The position numbers and the translations under genes were made by a program. This document shows positions 21,345-31,946 of a stretch of 39,736 nucleotides of DNA, one piece after another (the stretch's first letter is position 1; the number at the start of each line of letters is the position of its first letter). This DNA is from Sphaerosporella brunnea (taxonomy: Eukaryota; Ascomycota; Pezizomycetes; Pezizales; Pyronemataceae): the NCBI GenBank assembly GCA_008704415.1, contig VXIS01000395.1, positions 1 through 39,736 of the forward strand, read 5' to 3'. A model generated the notes under the pieces. That model was not told the DNA's origin and did no database searches. It saw only the letters and a list, made by a program, of their open reading frames with translations.

Positions 21345-22349
21345 CCCCCCCCCCCCCGGGACCCCCCACCCCCACTATTTCTGTACATAACATACATACT
21401 CTATGTAACATAACATCATAAGAGCAATAGTTAGTTTTAACCGACTCGGTAATCGAGAATTTCCGGTGATCTGATCTTGTGGGGGGTGGGTGATGGTGGC
21501 TGCAGGATGCGTAGTATCTATCTAGGCAGAAAAGAAAGATTTTTGGGGGGGGGGAGGGGGGGCTTTTTATGCAAGGGGAAGGGAGAGGGGGCGATATATA
21601 GGTACGTTTTGATCATGTGGCAGCCTTTTGCAAGCGTTCGGTTGGTTGGTGGGTATGAAACAAGACTGCGAAAGAATTGGTCATGAGGAGTTACTGGATG
21701 CTTACTTTTGTCTAGGTATTTGTGCGTGGGGAGTTGAATCACAACAGCTTGCTCCAAGGATGAAGCGCAGGGTGCGTCTCCAGAGCTTTTCCATTCCTTT
21801 CGAATCCTCAGTATGAGATCTTTTCTGGTGATATACAAGCTGTGCATGTGGAGACATATTTCGGGGGTGAAAAACACAGGCAAGCTTGCAAGGGGATGAG
21901 CTGACGCTGGCTACCTAGGTACTGTAGAAATACGGAGGAGAGCAGTCTGGTCTGGTCTGGTCTGGTATGTGGCAAAACCCCCCCCCCCCCCAAAAAAAAA
22001 GATAAAGGACATGTCTCTTGTTGTGACCGGTTTCTTTTGTCCGTGACAAACCCCCCCCCCCCCCACTCCACCCCGGGCCAGGCGTGACGTCCGAATCTCA
22101 CCTCACTGCTCCTCCGTGGTGGCGTGTGTAGCTCTGCTGTGGGTTTACCTAGTCGGTGTGTATAGATAGACCTTCGCTTACGGGGTCTTGTTTGCGCGTC
22201 AATTTTCACTGAAGATCACTCGCACATGGCTTGCTGGCTTGTCAGGGGCAACCCCTTTAAGCGAAGGTCTACAGGTCTACAGCCATGGCCAAAAAAAAAA
22301 ACAAAAAAAAAAACGAGGCATCAAAATCATACTGAGAAGGGGGGGGGGG
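21345..22349. repeat. Cluster of five long C/G homopolymer tracts
   Basis: Runs of 13 C (21345-21357), 10 G plus 7 G (21545-21562), 14 C followed by 9 A (21978-22000), 14 C (22051-22064) and 11 G (22339-22349) occur within one kilobase. Such tracts are slippage-prone and could form G-rich secondary structure. Their exact lengths in any assembly are uncertain. Confidence 0.85.
22167..22271. mobile_element. TA-flanked miniature element (101 bp)
   Basis: TA at 22167-22168 and 22270-22271 flank a 101-base segment. Its left end is GACCTTCGCTTACGGGGT and its right end ACCCCTTTAAGCGAAGGTC. The ends pair over 12 bases, then GGGGT/ACCCC after a 1-base gap. Short size, terminal inverted repeats and TA flanks fit a Tc1/mariner-type MITE. 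Its termini differ from both the MITE at 4844 and the complete transposon at 5181. Confidence 0.65.
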
Positions 22350-22977
22350 AGGCATAGAAAACAGCCAGGAGAAGATCTGAAACTTCTAGCGCCAGATCTC
22401 GTGCCTCTCGAAGCAGTATTGTGGTACCCGCACAAGATCTCGAGTTCTCGAAAAACCCTCTGCTCTTTTCCACCAATCCGACCCTGCTGCAGATATCACC
22501 GTCGCAAGTCAGCCCCCCGGTGCACCTCGGAACCGAAACGGCGGTACATCCAGTCCCCAGCACTTTCCAGCCGAGGATCCAAACACCCCAATAATTACAT
22601 ACAAGGGGATGATACCAAAAGTTTTCGGGCTCTCTGATATGGGTATAGCCCAATTCAATGGGTGAGGAATGGTTTGAACTGGTATCCTTCACCATGTCCG
22701 GAGAATGATAGGCCGTCACTCAGTCGCGTGATAAATCATGAACTGACCAACAAAGCCTTTCTGCCGCAGCCAGGACCAAAAAAAAAAAAAACAAAAAATC
22801 AAACCGAATGTCTGACTGCGTGCTGAAGAAGACACTATCGATCACGCCAAGGATGTAGTTTCAAATTATTCGCATCCGCATTTCTATCCAACGAGAGCAA
22901 GCAAGCCGCAAAGTATGACAAGCCAACAGTAATACACGCATTTGAAAGAAAAATTTCTCCAATTATTCGGCCGGCGC

Positions 22978-24766
22978 TCACAATCCTTTCCTGAAGGCGA
23001 ATGCCAGATAGAATCCTGCAGGCAATTAGTCTTGTCATAGTTATATAGTGAGGGAGCCTACCACAAGCCTCCCACTCATCATCTCCCAGGGCGAAACTCC
23101 CATCCCTCCTGCGAACGCCCATGCGTTCACTCAAGATCTTCAGCTCGCTCTGATCCTTCTCCTCCCTCCACACGTCGTGGAAGGGCTTCTTGTACTCGAG
23201 CTCGAGGCCATAGTCTTCGGCGAGGCCACGGAACGCCTCCCACGGCACCACGTACTCCGGCACCTCCTCCACCGCCTCCTCCAGGAAGAAGTTATACTCC
23301 CAGCCCCAGGGTGGACGGAAAGTTCCGGCGCGCGGCGGCGGCTTAGAGAACTTGACGCGGTAGATCGAGTTTCCCCATTCTTGCACGCCGTGCTCCTCGT
23401 TGTCAGGCAAGGTGTCTCTCTTGTCGGTGCCGCGGACTCTGGTGGAGATGACATCGCTGCTGGGGATGGTGCCGATGAACCTGCCGCCAGGCTTCAGGCA
23501 GCCTGAGACGTTTCGCAGCATCTGGCGACACTTGGCCTCGGTCTCGAATGCGTAGTGCATGCAGAACATCATGCTAACGACGTCGAAGCCGGCGGGGGAA
23601 GATCGCGGGTTGTTCCTAACTCCAGGACCCGTGTTGGGGTCGTATCCGATTCTTCGAGCCATCGCGATGGCGTCCAGCGGCTTCGTCCAGCAATCCATCG
23701 CGTGGAACTCCGCCTCGAAAACGAGTCGGCCGTCACGTGAGCGTCTCCCGCGTCGCTGGTCGTTGATCATCAAGTCGTACCGGTCACGGGCGTGCGCAAT
23801 ACTCACGTCCGCCGAGTCCACACCGAGATAGAAGCCGACCTCCTGCGGTGCGCTCTTCCACTTGAGAAGATCACCGCCTTTTCCGCATCCCATATCCAGG
23901 ACGACCAAGAGATCATTTGGGTCGTTGCTGCGCCGCCGCGGATCGAAATCGTCACGCGGAGAAAATTTTTGGATCAGGGTGCTCTTGACCCAATTGTTGA
24001 ACGAGCGCAGGCCCTTGATTTTACTGCTCGTGGCACGCCACTCCTTTCCGAGCTCCTTCTTGTCGTTGTAGTGAGAACGCACCTTGTCCTTCACCCCCGC
24101 CATCTGTAGAGACGACCCAGCAGCAGCGCGCTTAGCGGCCTCCTCACGCTCACGGGCTTCAAGCTGCTGCCGCGTCGCTTCCTTCTCCTTCTCCGACAGT
24201 CGCGAGGACGCGCCGGGGCGCTTACGCTGACGGGGCGGAGAGTTCGTCCGGGATGGGGGCGGGGGTAGTTCATCTTCTGCCTTCTTTGTCGGGATCAGGG
24301 GCGGGGGCGGAGAATTGTATCGGTAACGGAACCGGTTTAGATCTGATCCAGCGCGCTGGCGAGACTGCGAGGAATTGCTTTCGCGGCGGCGTTTAGGTTT
24401 GGACGGGGAGGAGTCGGGCTTTGCGTCGCGAGATTGCGGGCGCGGCGAGGCTTTGCGTTTGCGTGAGGGGGAGTCGTTTGCGGTCTTAGTGCCATCACGA
24501 ACTGAAGGCGAGGACTGTGTTGGCGACATGGCAGGCTGGCGAGCAGATGCTGGTGATGATGACTGTGGAGGAGGAGGCGGAGGAGGAGGAGGCGGGGGAG
24601 GAGGAGGAGGAGGAAGAAGAGTCGGAGGCGGAGGGGGATGAGGAAGAGTCGGAGAGAGCTGGGGTTCTGTAGTGGTGGAAGGGGGTGCGGGAGCTGGGGG
24701 AGAAACCAGATCCGGTTCGGAAGTGAAGATGTCGCGAGCTGGGTCGTAGCGGTCTCGGGTAGGCAT
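22978..24766 (-). CDS. mRNA cap guanine-N7 methyltransferase (Abd1-like), 580 aa
   Basis: Exon 1 is 24766-23062 and exon 2 is 23015-22978, separated by a 46-bp intron (donor GTAGGC, acceptor TGCAG). Splicing replaces an unrelated read-through tail with CGFYLAFAFRKGL, the expected Abd1 C-terminus. The first 185 or so residues are disordered: poly-Pro (16 consecutive Pro near residue 60) and Ser/Arg/Lys-rich. The conserved domain starts at VRSHYNDKKELGKEWR and has the SAM motif VVLDMGCGKGGDLLKW, the GVDSADVSIAHARDRY helix, MMFCMHYAFET with the conserved His-Tyr cap-binding segment, and the SPAGFDVVS and CLKPGGRFIGTIP strands. The enzyme methylates the 5' guanosine cap of nuclear pre-mRNA (EC 2.1.1.56) and is essential in yeast. 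It is divergent from PEX11, with 433 bp between start codons. The 5' 740 nt of this gene are repeated at the right end of the window. Confidence 0.95.
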
Positions 24767-25199
24767 GATGGATAGTGGATGGGATTTTAGTTAGGAGGTT
24801 GGTTTGGGGGGGGGTGTGAACGCGCAGCAGCACGGACGATGAATGGATGGGTAACAAGGGCGGCACGTGACAGCGGTGCTGGCGGTGATCAACGCGCAAA
24901 ATTGAAATGGATGAAACAGGCGTGAATTTGATTGTATTGGACCCGATTTATATTTGTCCTGCAAGCCGACGATGTGAATGCATTATTTACATTCCGCGTG
25001 CCAATCGTTGGATACCCTCGGCTGCCTCTCGAGCACATGCGGCAAATCGTGCTGTCACCTCGTTCTCGAATCTCAGCCCGCCACATCCGAGCGAGCTAGA
25101 GTAGAAACAAACCACAAATACAACCCCCCACCCCCGCCTGCTCTCTCCCCTCCAATCCTCCCCACCACCACCACCACCACCACCAACAACAACGACAAC
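24767..25199. promoter_or_regulatory. Divergent promoter, cap methyltransferase / PEX11
   Basis: 433 bp separate the two start codons. It holds a 9-G run (24806-24814), an AT-rich ATTTATATTTG segment near 24948, and a CCA/ACC triplet array just 5' of the PEX11 start (about 25162-25185). Core elements are not certain. The triplet array is the site of the only arm-to-arm difference. Confidence 0.55.
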
Positions 25200-25966
25200 A
25201 TGGTTGCTGACACTCTCACCTACCACCCCTTTGTGTCGCACTACCTGCGATTCGTAGCTACCACCGTCGGCCGCGATAAGGCCCTGCGCACACTGCAATA
25301 TCTTGCCCGCTTTCTGAGCTGGTACCTGTTGCGGAAGGGATACACAGCGGCCTCAATCGCTCCATGGGATGCGATCAAGAAGAACTTTGGTTCCACGAGG
25401 AAGGCCATGCGCATCGGCAAGAACGTGGAGCACTTGAAAGCTGCCTCGGTCGTATGTCTCCCTCTTCCCGAAACACAGAGAGAAGGAGACGGACTAATGG
25501 ATCACAGGCGCTCGATGACAAAACGCTCGCCCCGATCCCGAAATACCTTGCAGCGCTGCGCCAGCTGTGCTACGCAGGCTATCTGACGCTGGATACGCTC
25601 GGCTTCCTCGCTGGTACCAAAATCTATACATTAACACCCACGCGCACGGCCTGGGTGCAGAAGGAAGCGCAAAAGCTGTGGTTGGCGGGAATCACCTGCT
25701 CGCTTCTACACTCTGCGTACAAGCTCCAACAGCTCTCGTCACGAGAGGGCCTGCTCAAGAAGACGGATGCCGAAGGAAAGCTTGAGGGTGATCAGATCCG
25801 CAAGGAGAGGCAGAAGCTGCACACGCAGCTACTCCTCGACGGTTGCGATTGGGTCATTCCCGCCACTGGTCTGGGATTGACCGGCTTCGACGAGGGCCTT
25901 GTCGGCGCCGCTGGTTTTGTCTCCAGTTGGATCGGCCTCAGGCAACAGTGGGAAAAGACGCAATAG
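25200..25966 (+). CDS. PEX11: Peroxisomal membrane protein PEX11, 236 aa (left copy)
   Basis: Exons 25200-25451 and 25508-25966 flank a 56-bp intron (GTATGT ... ATCACAG) in phase 0. The ATG follows an ACAACA leader. Product features match fungal Pex11: the N-terminal amphipathic region (LTYHPFVSHYLRF and GRDKALRTLQYLARFLSWYL), then GSTRKAMRIGKNVEHLKAA, which is the family signature. A central KYLAALRQLCYAGYLTLDTL segment follows, and the C-terminal membrane span lies around VIPATGLGLTGFDEGLVGAAGFVSSWIGL. Pex11 bends the peroxisomal membrane and promotes elongation before division. The length equals the usual fungal size. It is divergently transcribed from the cap methyltransferase gene, and an identical copy lies in the other palindrome arm. 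Confidence 0.93.
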
Positions 25967-27186
25967 GGTCCTACCCCGGCGCGGGCGCTGGAACCGGATA
26001 TGACGGAAGCCGGTTTGATGGTGAAGGGTAGTGGAGTGCCGAGAATACAGCAGCAGCAACGATGGGTGGAGATTGGGTCCAGTGCTGGTACAATTGATGC
26101 TGGAGGCGTGCAAGGATGTGCGATGATGTTATTTGGGTTTTATGCGGCGTGGCTTTTGGCAAGGAATTGCAGTGGGAGTAGGGTACTGGTGGGAACTGTG
26201 CTCTTGCTTTGGGCCGTCGCTTCTATCGTGTGAACAATCCTTCTACCTTTTTTTTTTTTTTTTGATACCTTACAAGCTACTTGCTGGTCTGCTTATTTTT
26301 CCTTTCCTTGTGTGTTGTTTTCTGGAGACAATAAAATTCAGATTGTGTGCGTGCTGCCGAGCCGATGCCGGGGATATGCCGAGGCAAGAATACCACCATC
26401 GGCAATCCTTATCGGCATGTCCATGCAGCTCGCCGAAATGCGGGCCGGCCGGCTTGCTGGATTTCGCCGTTGAGCTGTTGGTCCGAGGTCGGAGCTGTCA
26501 AAGTGATACATAATATCAATATTGCTGTGATAGGCAGGCTTTGTAGATCGCCGAGTGAAGCTTTTTCCGCGCATCCAAAACATTTACGAGTGATGGTTTT
26601 GAATCTTGATTCTCGGTCCAAATGGGCTTATGGTGGTGCGAGAGAATTCCTCTCGAAGTCTCGCTGCCTCGCGACTGCTGTGGAATCTTCAGTCTGTAGA
26701 AAAGCTTGCTCCTGATAGTACTCATCGAAGCTTGTACCTAGGCCAAAGGGTCTGATTTCAGAGTCAAAATGTGTGTGGAAAAGAACAACGCTGTCCACAG
26801 AGTTATCTCCACAAGCTTGACCACACTACATACTCGAACTCTAAGTTCCCCGCGTTTTGACCTCCAGAGCTCCGATTCAAAAGTTCCGCGACCTTTCCCT
26901 TCCAGCGCTCGCTTGTAGAGAAACCAAATTTCGCAGAGTGCAAATCGCCGCGCCGGAATGCGCAAAGAAAGGTGGCGTTGCGTGCGTACTTGCGCAAGAC
27001 GGGATTCTTCTCGTCGGAGCCAGGCGGAGTAATCCGGGGCGCATTCTCCTGCATGCATTCTTTCTTATTCAAGGTGACGTACGAGTACCTCTGCTTTTGA
27101 AGGAATCTTTTTTCTTCAAACGGCAATCCATGGCAAAGTGATGGAGATTTCTTGCTTTGCAAGCTGTTTTGGATGCGGCGCCCCTT

Positions 27187-27219
27187 TTGCCACAGCCCCC
27201 CCAAAAAAGGCTGTGGCAA
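27187..27219. promoter_or_regulatory. 11-bp perfect hairpin upstream of polyubiquitin
   Basis: TTGCCACAGCC (27187-27197) and GGCTGTGGCAA (27209-27219) are exact reverse complements around a C5-A6 loop. It lies about 290 bp upstream of the ubiquitin start codon. It could be a dyad operator or a cruciform-prone site. A CCCCTTT stress-element-like string abuts its left side. Confidence 0.5.
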
Positions 27220-27245
27220 GGAGAAAAAAAGACGAGGCTGGTGTG

Positions 27246-27253
27246 TTCCAGAA
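27246..27253. promoter_or_regulatory. Candidate heat-shock element
   Basis: TTCCAGAA is a two-unit TTCnnGAA heat-shock factor core, followed by imperfect units. Stress induction is characteristic of polyubiquitin (UBI4-type) genes, which supports but does not prove the reading. Confidence 0.35.
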
Positions 27254-27366
27254 TCCAGACACTTCTCTGAGAGTGCGAGGCTGTGTGTGCTCTAGAATGT
27301 GAGGTTGCCTTGCCCTTTCAAGCTGTCTCATGACTCAAGCTGCCAAGCCAACCCGCGCTCACCACC

Positions 27367-27373
27367 TTATAAG
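27367..27373 (+). promoter_or_regulatory. TATA-like box of polyubiquitin
   Basis: TTATAAG about 130 bp before the ATG, followed by a pyrimidine-rich CTTCTCTCCCTCTTG stretch typical of strong fungal promoters. Confidence 0.5.
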
Positions 27374-27502
27374 CTCCCACACCTCAGCTTCTCTCCCTCT
27401 TGATCCATCTCCTCAACACCTCACAAACCACTACCCACCCACCACCACATACCTCTTCCTCGCGATCAAATAAACACTTCCTCTACTTTCATCCACCTCA
27501 AC

Positions 27503-28635
<1,133 letters not shown>

Positions 28636-29366
28636 ATGTTTGTTGCGGCGGTTGAAATGGTGATGATTTGATGATTTTTGTGTTGTATAACGGTGTTGGA
28701 TGAGTTGTTTCTTTTTCTCATGGGTCGTTTGGGATCGGGCTTTCGGTGTTTGTTTCTTACTATCTTTTTCACTGTACATTGTTCGCTCTAGCTTAGCTGG
28801 CGAATAGAGGCCACGTCTCGCGAGAGCACATTCGATCTTGCAAACAAGCAAACAAACGAGATGTCTGAACTGTGAATTGTGACCAGTCAAGTGCCTGCGA
28901 TCCCGACGCGAACGCAGGCCGTTCTTTATGCGGAGACCGAGACATAGGTCCCTGGTACAAAGCAGTGTTTCCCGGCTCAAGGTAATTCTCAACCGTGGTT
29001 TGAAGGGTGGCAACGTTAAAATCAACAGTCATTTCCAGTCGTGCACGTGGAACAATAAATTTGTCGCAGGGCTGTGGCGACGAGCGTTGAAGTCTGCAGT
29101 GCCCGATGTACAGCACATGATCGCGGTAGCGCGGTTGTCAACTCCGTGAGAGGCTGCTTACCTACGGCTTTCCCCCCAACTCTAACTACTAAAGAGCTTG
29201 GCCCAGCAGATGAAGCAACAGGTGCATCCTTCATGGCAGTTGGGCCCCTCATTCTTGTCCGTTCGAACAGTCACCAAACCAAATTCATCGTTATCACGCA
29301 ATCACAATTTCGAACATACTTAAGCCAGCCCCTCTCAGGCCTATCCTGCCTCGTCCACAGGCCACA
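28636..29366. other. Ubiquitin 3' region and acyltransferase promoter
   Basis: 731 bp, no gene supported. A single GATA-type TTATCA lies near 29293. A full SreA-type iron-regulator site (ATCWGATAA) is not seen. Confidence 0.5.
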
Positions 29367-30581
29367 ATGGCGACGAAGACGCTATTTCTTTCGGACAGCA
29401 GCCAAATAACGACTGTCTCGCCGATCCCGAACATCACGGGCGTCTCGTTCTTCTCCCACCTACACCCGCCCACTCGCCAGCACTACTCCAAATGGACTGT
29501 GACGCTCACCAGCTCCTTCGCCAACCCGCCCTCATTGTCCACGGATGTGATTACCATCACCGACGCGACGACGTCCGATGGGCTGCCGCACCCTGACCCG
29601 GTGTTTGTGCTGTACGCCACGCTCAGCTGGTACTTCCACCTCAACACGCCCACGAATCCACCATTGACGCTGGGGGCGTCACGCAATGAGTGGGCGGTGA
29701 TTATCGACCGCTCGGGGCTGTTCGCGCGCGAAGAAGCATTGGCGGCCGCGGAGCAGGCGGGGTTGATCTTGCTCTTTGAGAGCGCCACGCCGGACGGTGG
29801 ATTGGTCCCGAAAGCGCTCAAACGCGCGTTCTGGCAAATCTCGTACCCGTTCATGAAGATGCCCAGTCCCGTCGTTTACACCATCTCCCCGCCCGCCGTG
29901 CGGCACCCAATCCGGCCTCGTCCCGCCAGGAACCTTTACCGTCGCCATGTGCCCGCGCTGAACGCGATCTTGACGTTCAGACTTGCCAAGCTTGAGGATG
30001 CTCCCCTCGTCAACAAGTGGATGAACACCCCCCGTGTGGCCGCGTTCTGGAACGAGGCCGGCCCGGTCACCAAGACCGCGGAGTTTTTGAGGAAGAACCT
30101 GGAGATGCGCCATTCTTTCCCGGTTATTGGGAGCTGGGAGGACGTCGTCGTTAGGGATGGCCGTGTGGTTGAGAGTGGCGTTGAGGAGCCGTTCGGCTAC
30201 TTTGAGGTCTACTGGGTCAAGGAGGATATTCTTGGCCGCTACTGTGAGGCGCAGGAATGGGAGAGAGGCTTGCACGTTCTTGTGGGTGAAGAGAGGTTTA
30301 GAGGCTCACAGAGAGTCGCCGGATGGCTCGGCGGTTTGTGCCATTACATCTTTTGCGATGATCCCAGGACCCAGAGGATCAGCTTGGAGCCTAGGGTGGA
30401 TAACGAGAAGTATTGCGCTACGACTACGCATTGAGGAGATGCAGCTGCTAATTGTGGGAATAGGTTCATCCAGTACCTCCAGAAGGAAGGCTTTGCGAAG
30501 GAGAAGGAGATCACGTTCCCGCACAAGCAGTCCGCCCTGATGAGGCTGACCCGCGAGGCGTGGGATGGGCCCAGTGTTTAG
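29367..30581 (+). CDS. Siderophore N-acyltransferase (SidF/SidL/IucB-like), 386 aa (left copy)
   Basis: Exon 1 29367-30409 and exon 2 30464-30581 join over a 54-bp intron (GTATTG, branch GCTAAT, acceptor ATAG), restoring EPRVDNEKFIQYLQKEGF. Residues 200-380 form the GNAT-type acyltransferase domain of the IucB/SidF/SidL family: FRLAKLEDAPLVNKWMNTPR, FWNEAGP, PFGYFEVYWVKEDILGRYC, then GLHVLVGEERFRGSQRVAGW, LCHYIFCDDPRTQRISLEPR and VDN. The first 190 residues are a divergent N-terminal domain. Family members transfer an acyl group (anhydromevalonyl, acetyl or similar) from CoA to N5-hydroxyornithine during fusarinine or ferrichrome biosynthesis. The acyl donor cannot be read from sequence. The C-terminus (DGPSV) has no PTS1 peroxisomal signal. 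No other siderophore gene (NRPS, transporter, sidA-like) is in the window. Confidence 0.85.
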
Positions 30582-31276
30582 GAGGCTCCGTCTTTCTCGG
30601 TCGCTGTGCGAGTAGGTGGCAGATCCGCAGATGGCTTATAGCGGGTGTTGTGGTGTTTTGTCACAATTTCATGTCACAGCGCCATATCGGTAGTGAGTAA
30701 AAAATTTTATCTTATCAATCATATCATGCAAACGTGAAACGTGAAACGTAGGTAAGCTGCAGTGCCGATGAGTCACTCGGTTATAGATTGCAGCGACGGT
30801 GCCATTTTCGTTCACTGGGACCGATGTCGGGCACACTACCTACGGTTGTAAAAAAGGGGGTGTTTTGTTCGACTCCCACGATAATTCTCGTGGGTGTTAG
30901 CCTTGGCAGCTCGGTATGCCGTAGCTTACATAATTACCCATCCGAAAATGCTTCAAAAACGTTTCTGCCAACGTTGGCGAATCGCTAAACGCCGTTCATG
31001 CCTAGCGCGTTGCAGTCAAGATATCTCGTTTTGGAGACGTTTTGGGGACACTTGGAACTCAAAAAATATGTTGGATCAATTTTTATTTTCCAAACGTTGG
31101 TCAGATGGAAAACCATTTTTCAACAATTGGCACACCTTGATTTACAACAGTAACTACATACCCCACTCTAGCTGGGCGTTTAGGGATATGCTGGCCGATA
31201 TGATATGACGTTGTGACAAACAGGTTGTGAGACACCAGATCTCACTCACTCAAGCATCCATTGCATACCCGTCTAC
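30582..31276. other. Spacer between convergent 3' ends
   Basis: 695 bp between the acyltransferase stop and the cupin stop. It holds a 7-bp hairpin CCCACGA/TCGTGGG (30875-30894) and an AT-rich part with repeated AACGTT/CGTTTTG strings (about 30955-31110). No RNA gene or protein can be supported. Confidence 0.5.
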
Positions 31277-31813
31277 TCAAATCTCCTTCTTCAAGAACCT
31301 CCCAAGCTCCGCCGCCTTCTGCTCGCCCACCAGGCGCACCAGGCTCTCCCAATCCAAAAACTCATGGTCCCGAAACTCAAAGCCGGGGACGACAACCTCG
31401 CTGATAAGCAGCAGCCCGTCACCATCCTCCACCGCAGAGGTCTTCCACACGCCGCCCTCAACAACCCACATGATCCTCTCGCCGCTCTCGACGTCGGGGC
31501 CGACTACATACTCCTCCAGCCGCCCGTCCGGGTGGAGCAGCCGGTAGCGGCCCCGGCCGCGGTGCAGGAAGTGGTACGTCAGCGCCTTGTTGCGGTGCCA
31601 GTGCCCCACCGGCGAGGCCGGCGTCAGCAGGTAGTGGATGCTTGTCGACGCCAGGCGCGTCGCGTCGTCGTCGTCGTCGTCGGTGGCCGTCGCGAACGGG
31701 TTCGGCACCAGGCGCGTGTCCTCGTGCGTGCGCCGGAAGAAACCGCCTTCGGGGTGCGGCTGCAGCTGGAGCGTGCGGATTAAGGCTTCGGCCTCCGAGG
31801 CGGCGGCGGACAT
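31277..31813 (-). CDS. Cupin_5 / DUF985 family protein, 178 aa (left copy)
   Basis: ATG at 31813 gives MSAAASEAEALIRTLQLQPHPEGGFFRRT, with the family's HPEGGFFRR signature. It continues with TSIHYLLTPASPVGHWHRNKA (the HWH cupin metal-binding strand), LTYHFLHRGRGRYRLLHPDG, EYVVGPDVESGERIMWVVEGG and ISEVVVPGFEFRDHEFL. This is a single-domain, single-exon cupin of normal length. Between the two N-terminal motifs is a six-Asp run, a probable loop. Function of DUF985 proteins is not established; a sugar- or metal-binding role is only inferred from the fold. An upstream in-frame ATG would extend the frame to 281 codons, but that extension lies across the palindrome axis in the antisense of the other copy and is not credible. 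Only 66 bp separate the start codon from the axis. Confidence 0.88.
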   Translation of the reverse strand: MSAAASEAEALIRTLQLQPHPEGGFFRRTHEDTRLVPNPFATATDDDDDDATRLASTSIHYLLTPASPVGHWHRNKALTYHFLHRGRGRYRLLHPDGRLEEYVVGPDVESGERIMWVVEGGVWKTSAVEDGDGLLLISEVVVPGFEFRDHEFLDWESLVRLVGEQKAAELGRFLKKEI

Positions 31814-31946
31814 GGTGGGGCCGGATGGATATCTAGGTAACGTGTGTCGGTTTGTATGCAGATGGAGCCGCAGGGATGGCCCATCCCTGCGGCTCCATCT
31901 GCATACAAACCGACACACGTTACCTAGATATCCATCCGGCCCCACC
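31814..31946. promoter_or_regulatory. 133-bp palindromic region shared by the two cupin genes
   Basis: A perfect palindrome centred on C31880. Each cupin gene has only 66 bp of leader before the sequence turns into the other gene's leader. The genuine upstream promoter of the cupin gene is therefore absent from this window. If the structure is real, both copies must be driven from this segment or from cryptic sites. No TATA box is visible. Confidence 0.6.

Larger units (their letters stand above)
20145..22977. other. Intergenic region between two 3' ends, low-complexity rich
   Basis: The small dsRNA-binding-like gene and the cap methyltransferase gene converge here, so this should mostly be 3' sequence and spacer. 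It contains a GTGTGC-type microsatellite, poly-T runs (for example about 21160-21177), five long C or G tracts and a 101-bp MITE. No further gene is supported. Confidence 0.6.
25967..27502. other. PEX11 3' region and polyubiquitin promoter
   Basis: About 1.5 kb with no supported gene. A 77-codon frame (26000-26233) just after PEX11 has two hydrophobic stretches but is probably 3' UTR. A 16-T run starts near 26248. The last few hundred bases hold the ubiquitin promoter elements listed separately, ending in a CT-rich initiator-like stretch. Confidence 0.6.

Noticed and set aside
24375..24641. Gly-rich plus-strand frame
   Set aside because: Antisense of the poly-Pro N-terminus of the cap methyltransferase.
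26000..26233. 77-codon frame with two hydrophobic stretches directly after PEX11
   Set aside because: Lies 34 bases past the PEX11 stop, most likely 3' UTR. The hydrophobic runs may be chance.
30866..30897. T-loop-like GTTCGACTCCC next to a 7-bp hairpin, suggesting a tRNA
   Set aside because: No acceptor, D or anticodon stem can be folded on either strand.
31364..31783. 139-codon frame antisense to the cupin gene
   Set aside because: GC-rich shadow of the cupin coding sequence.
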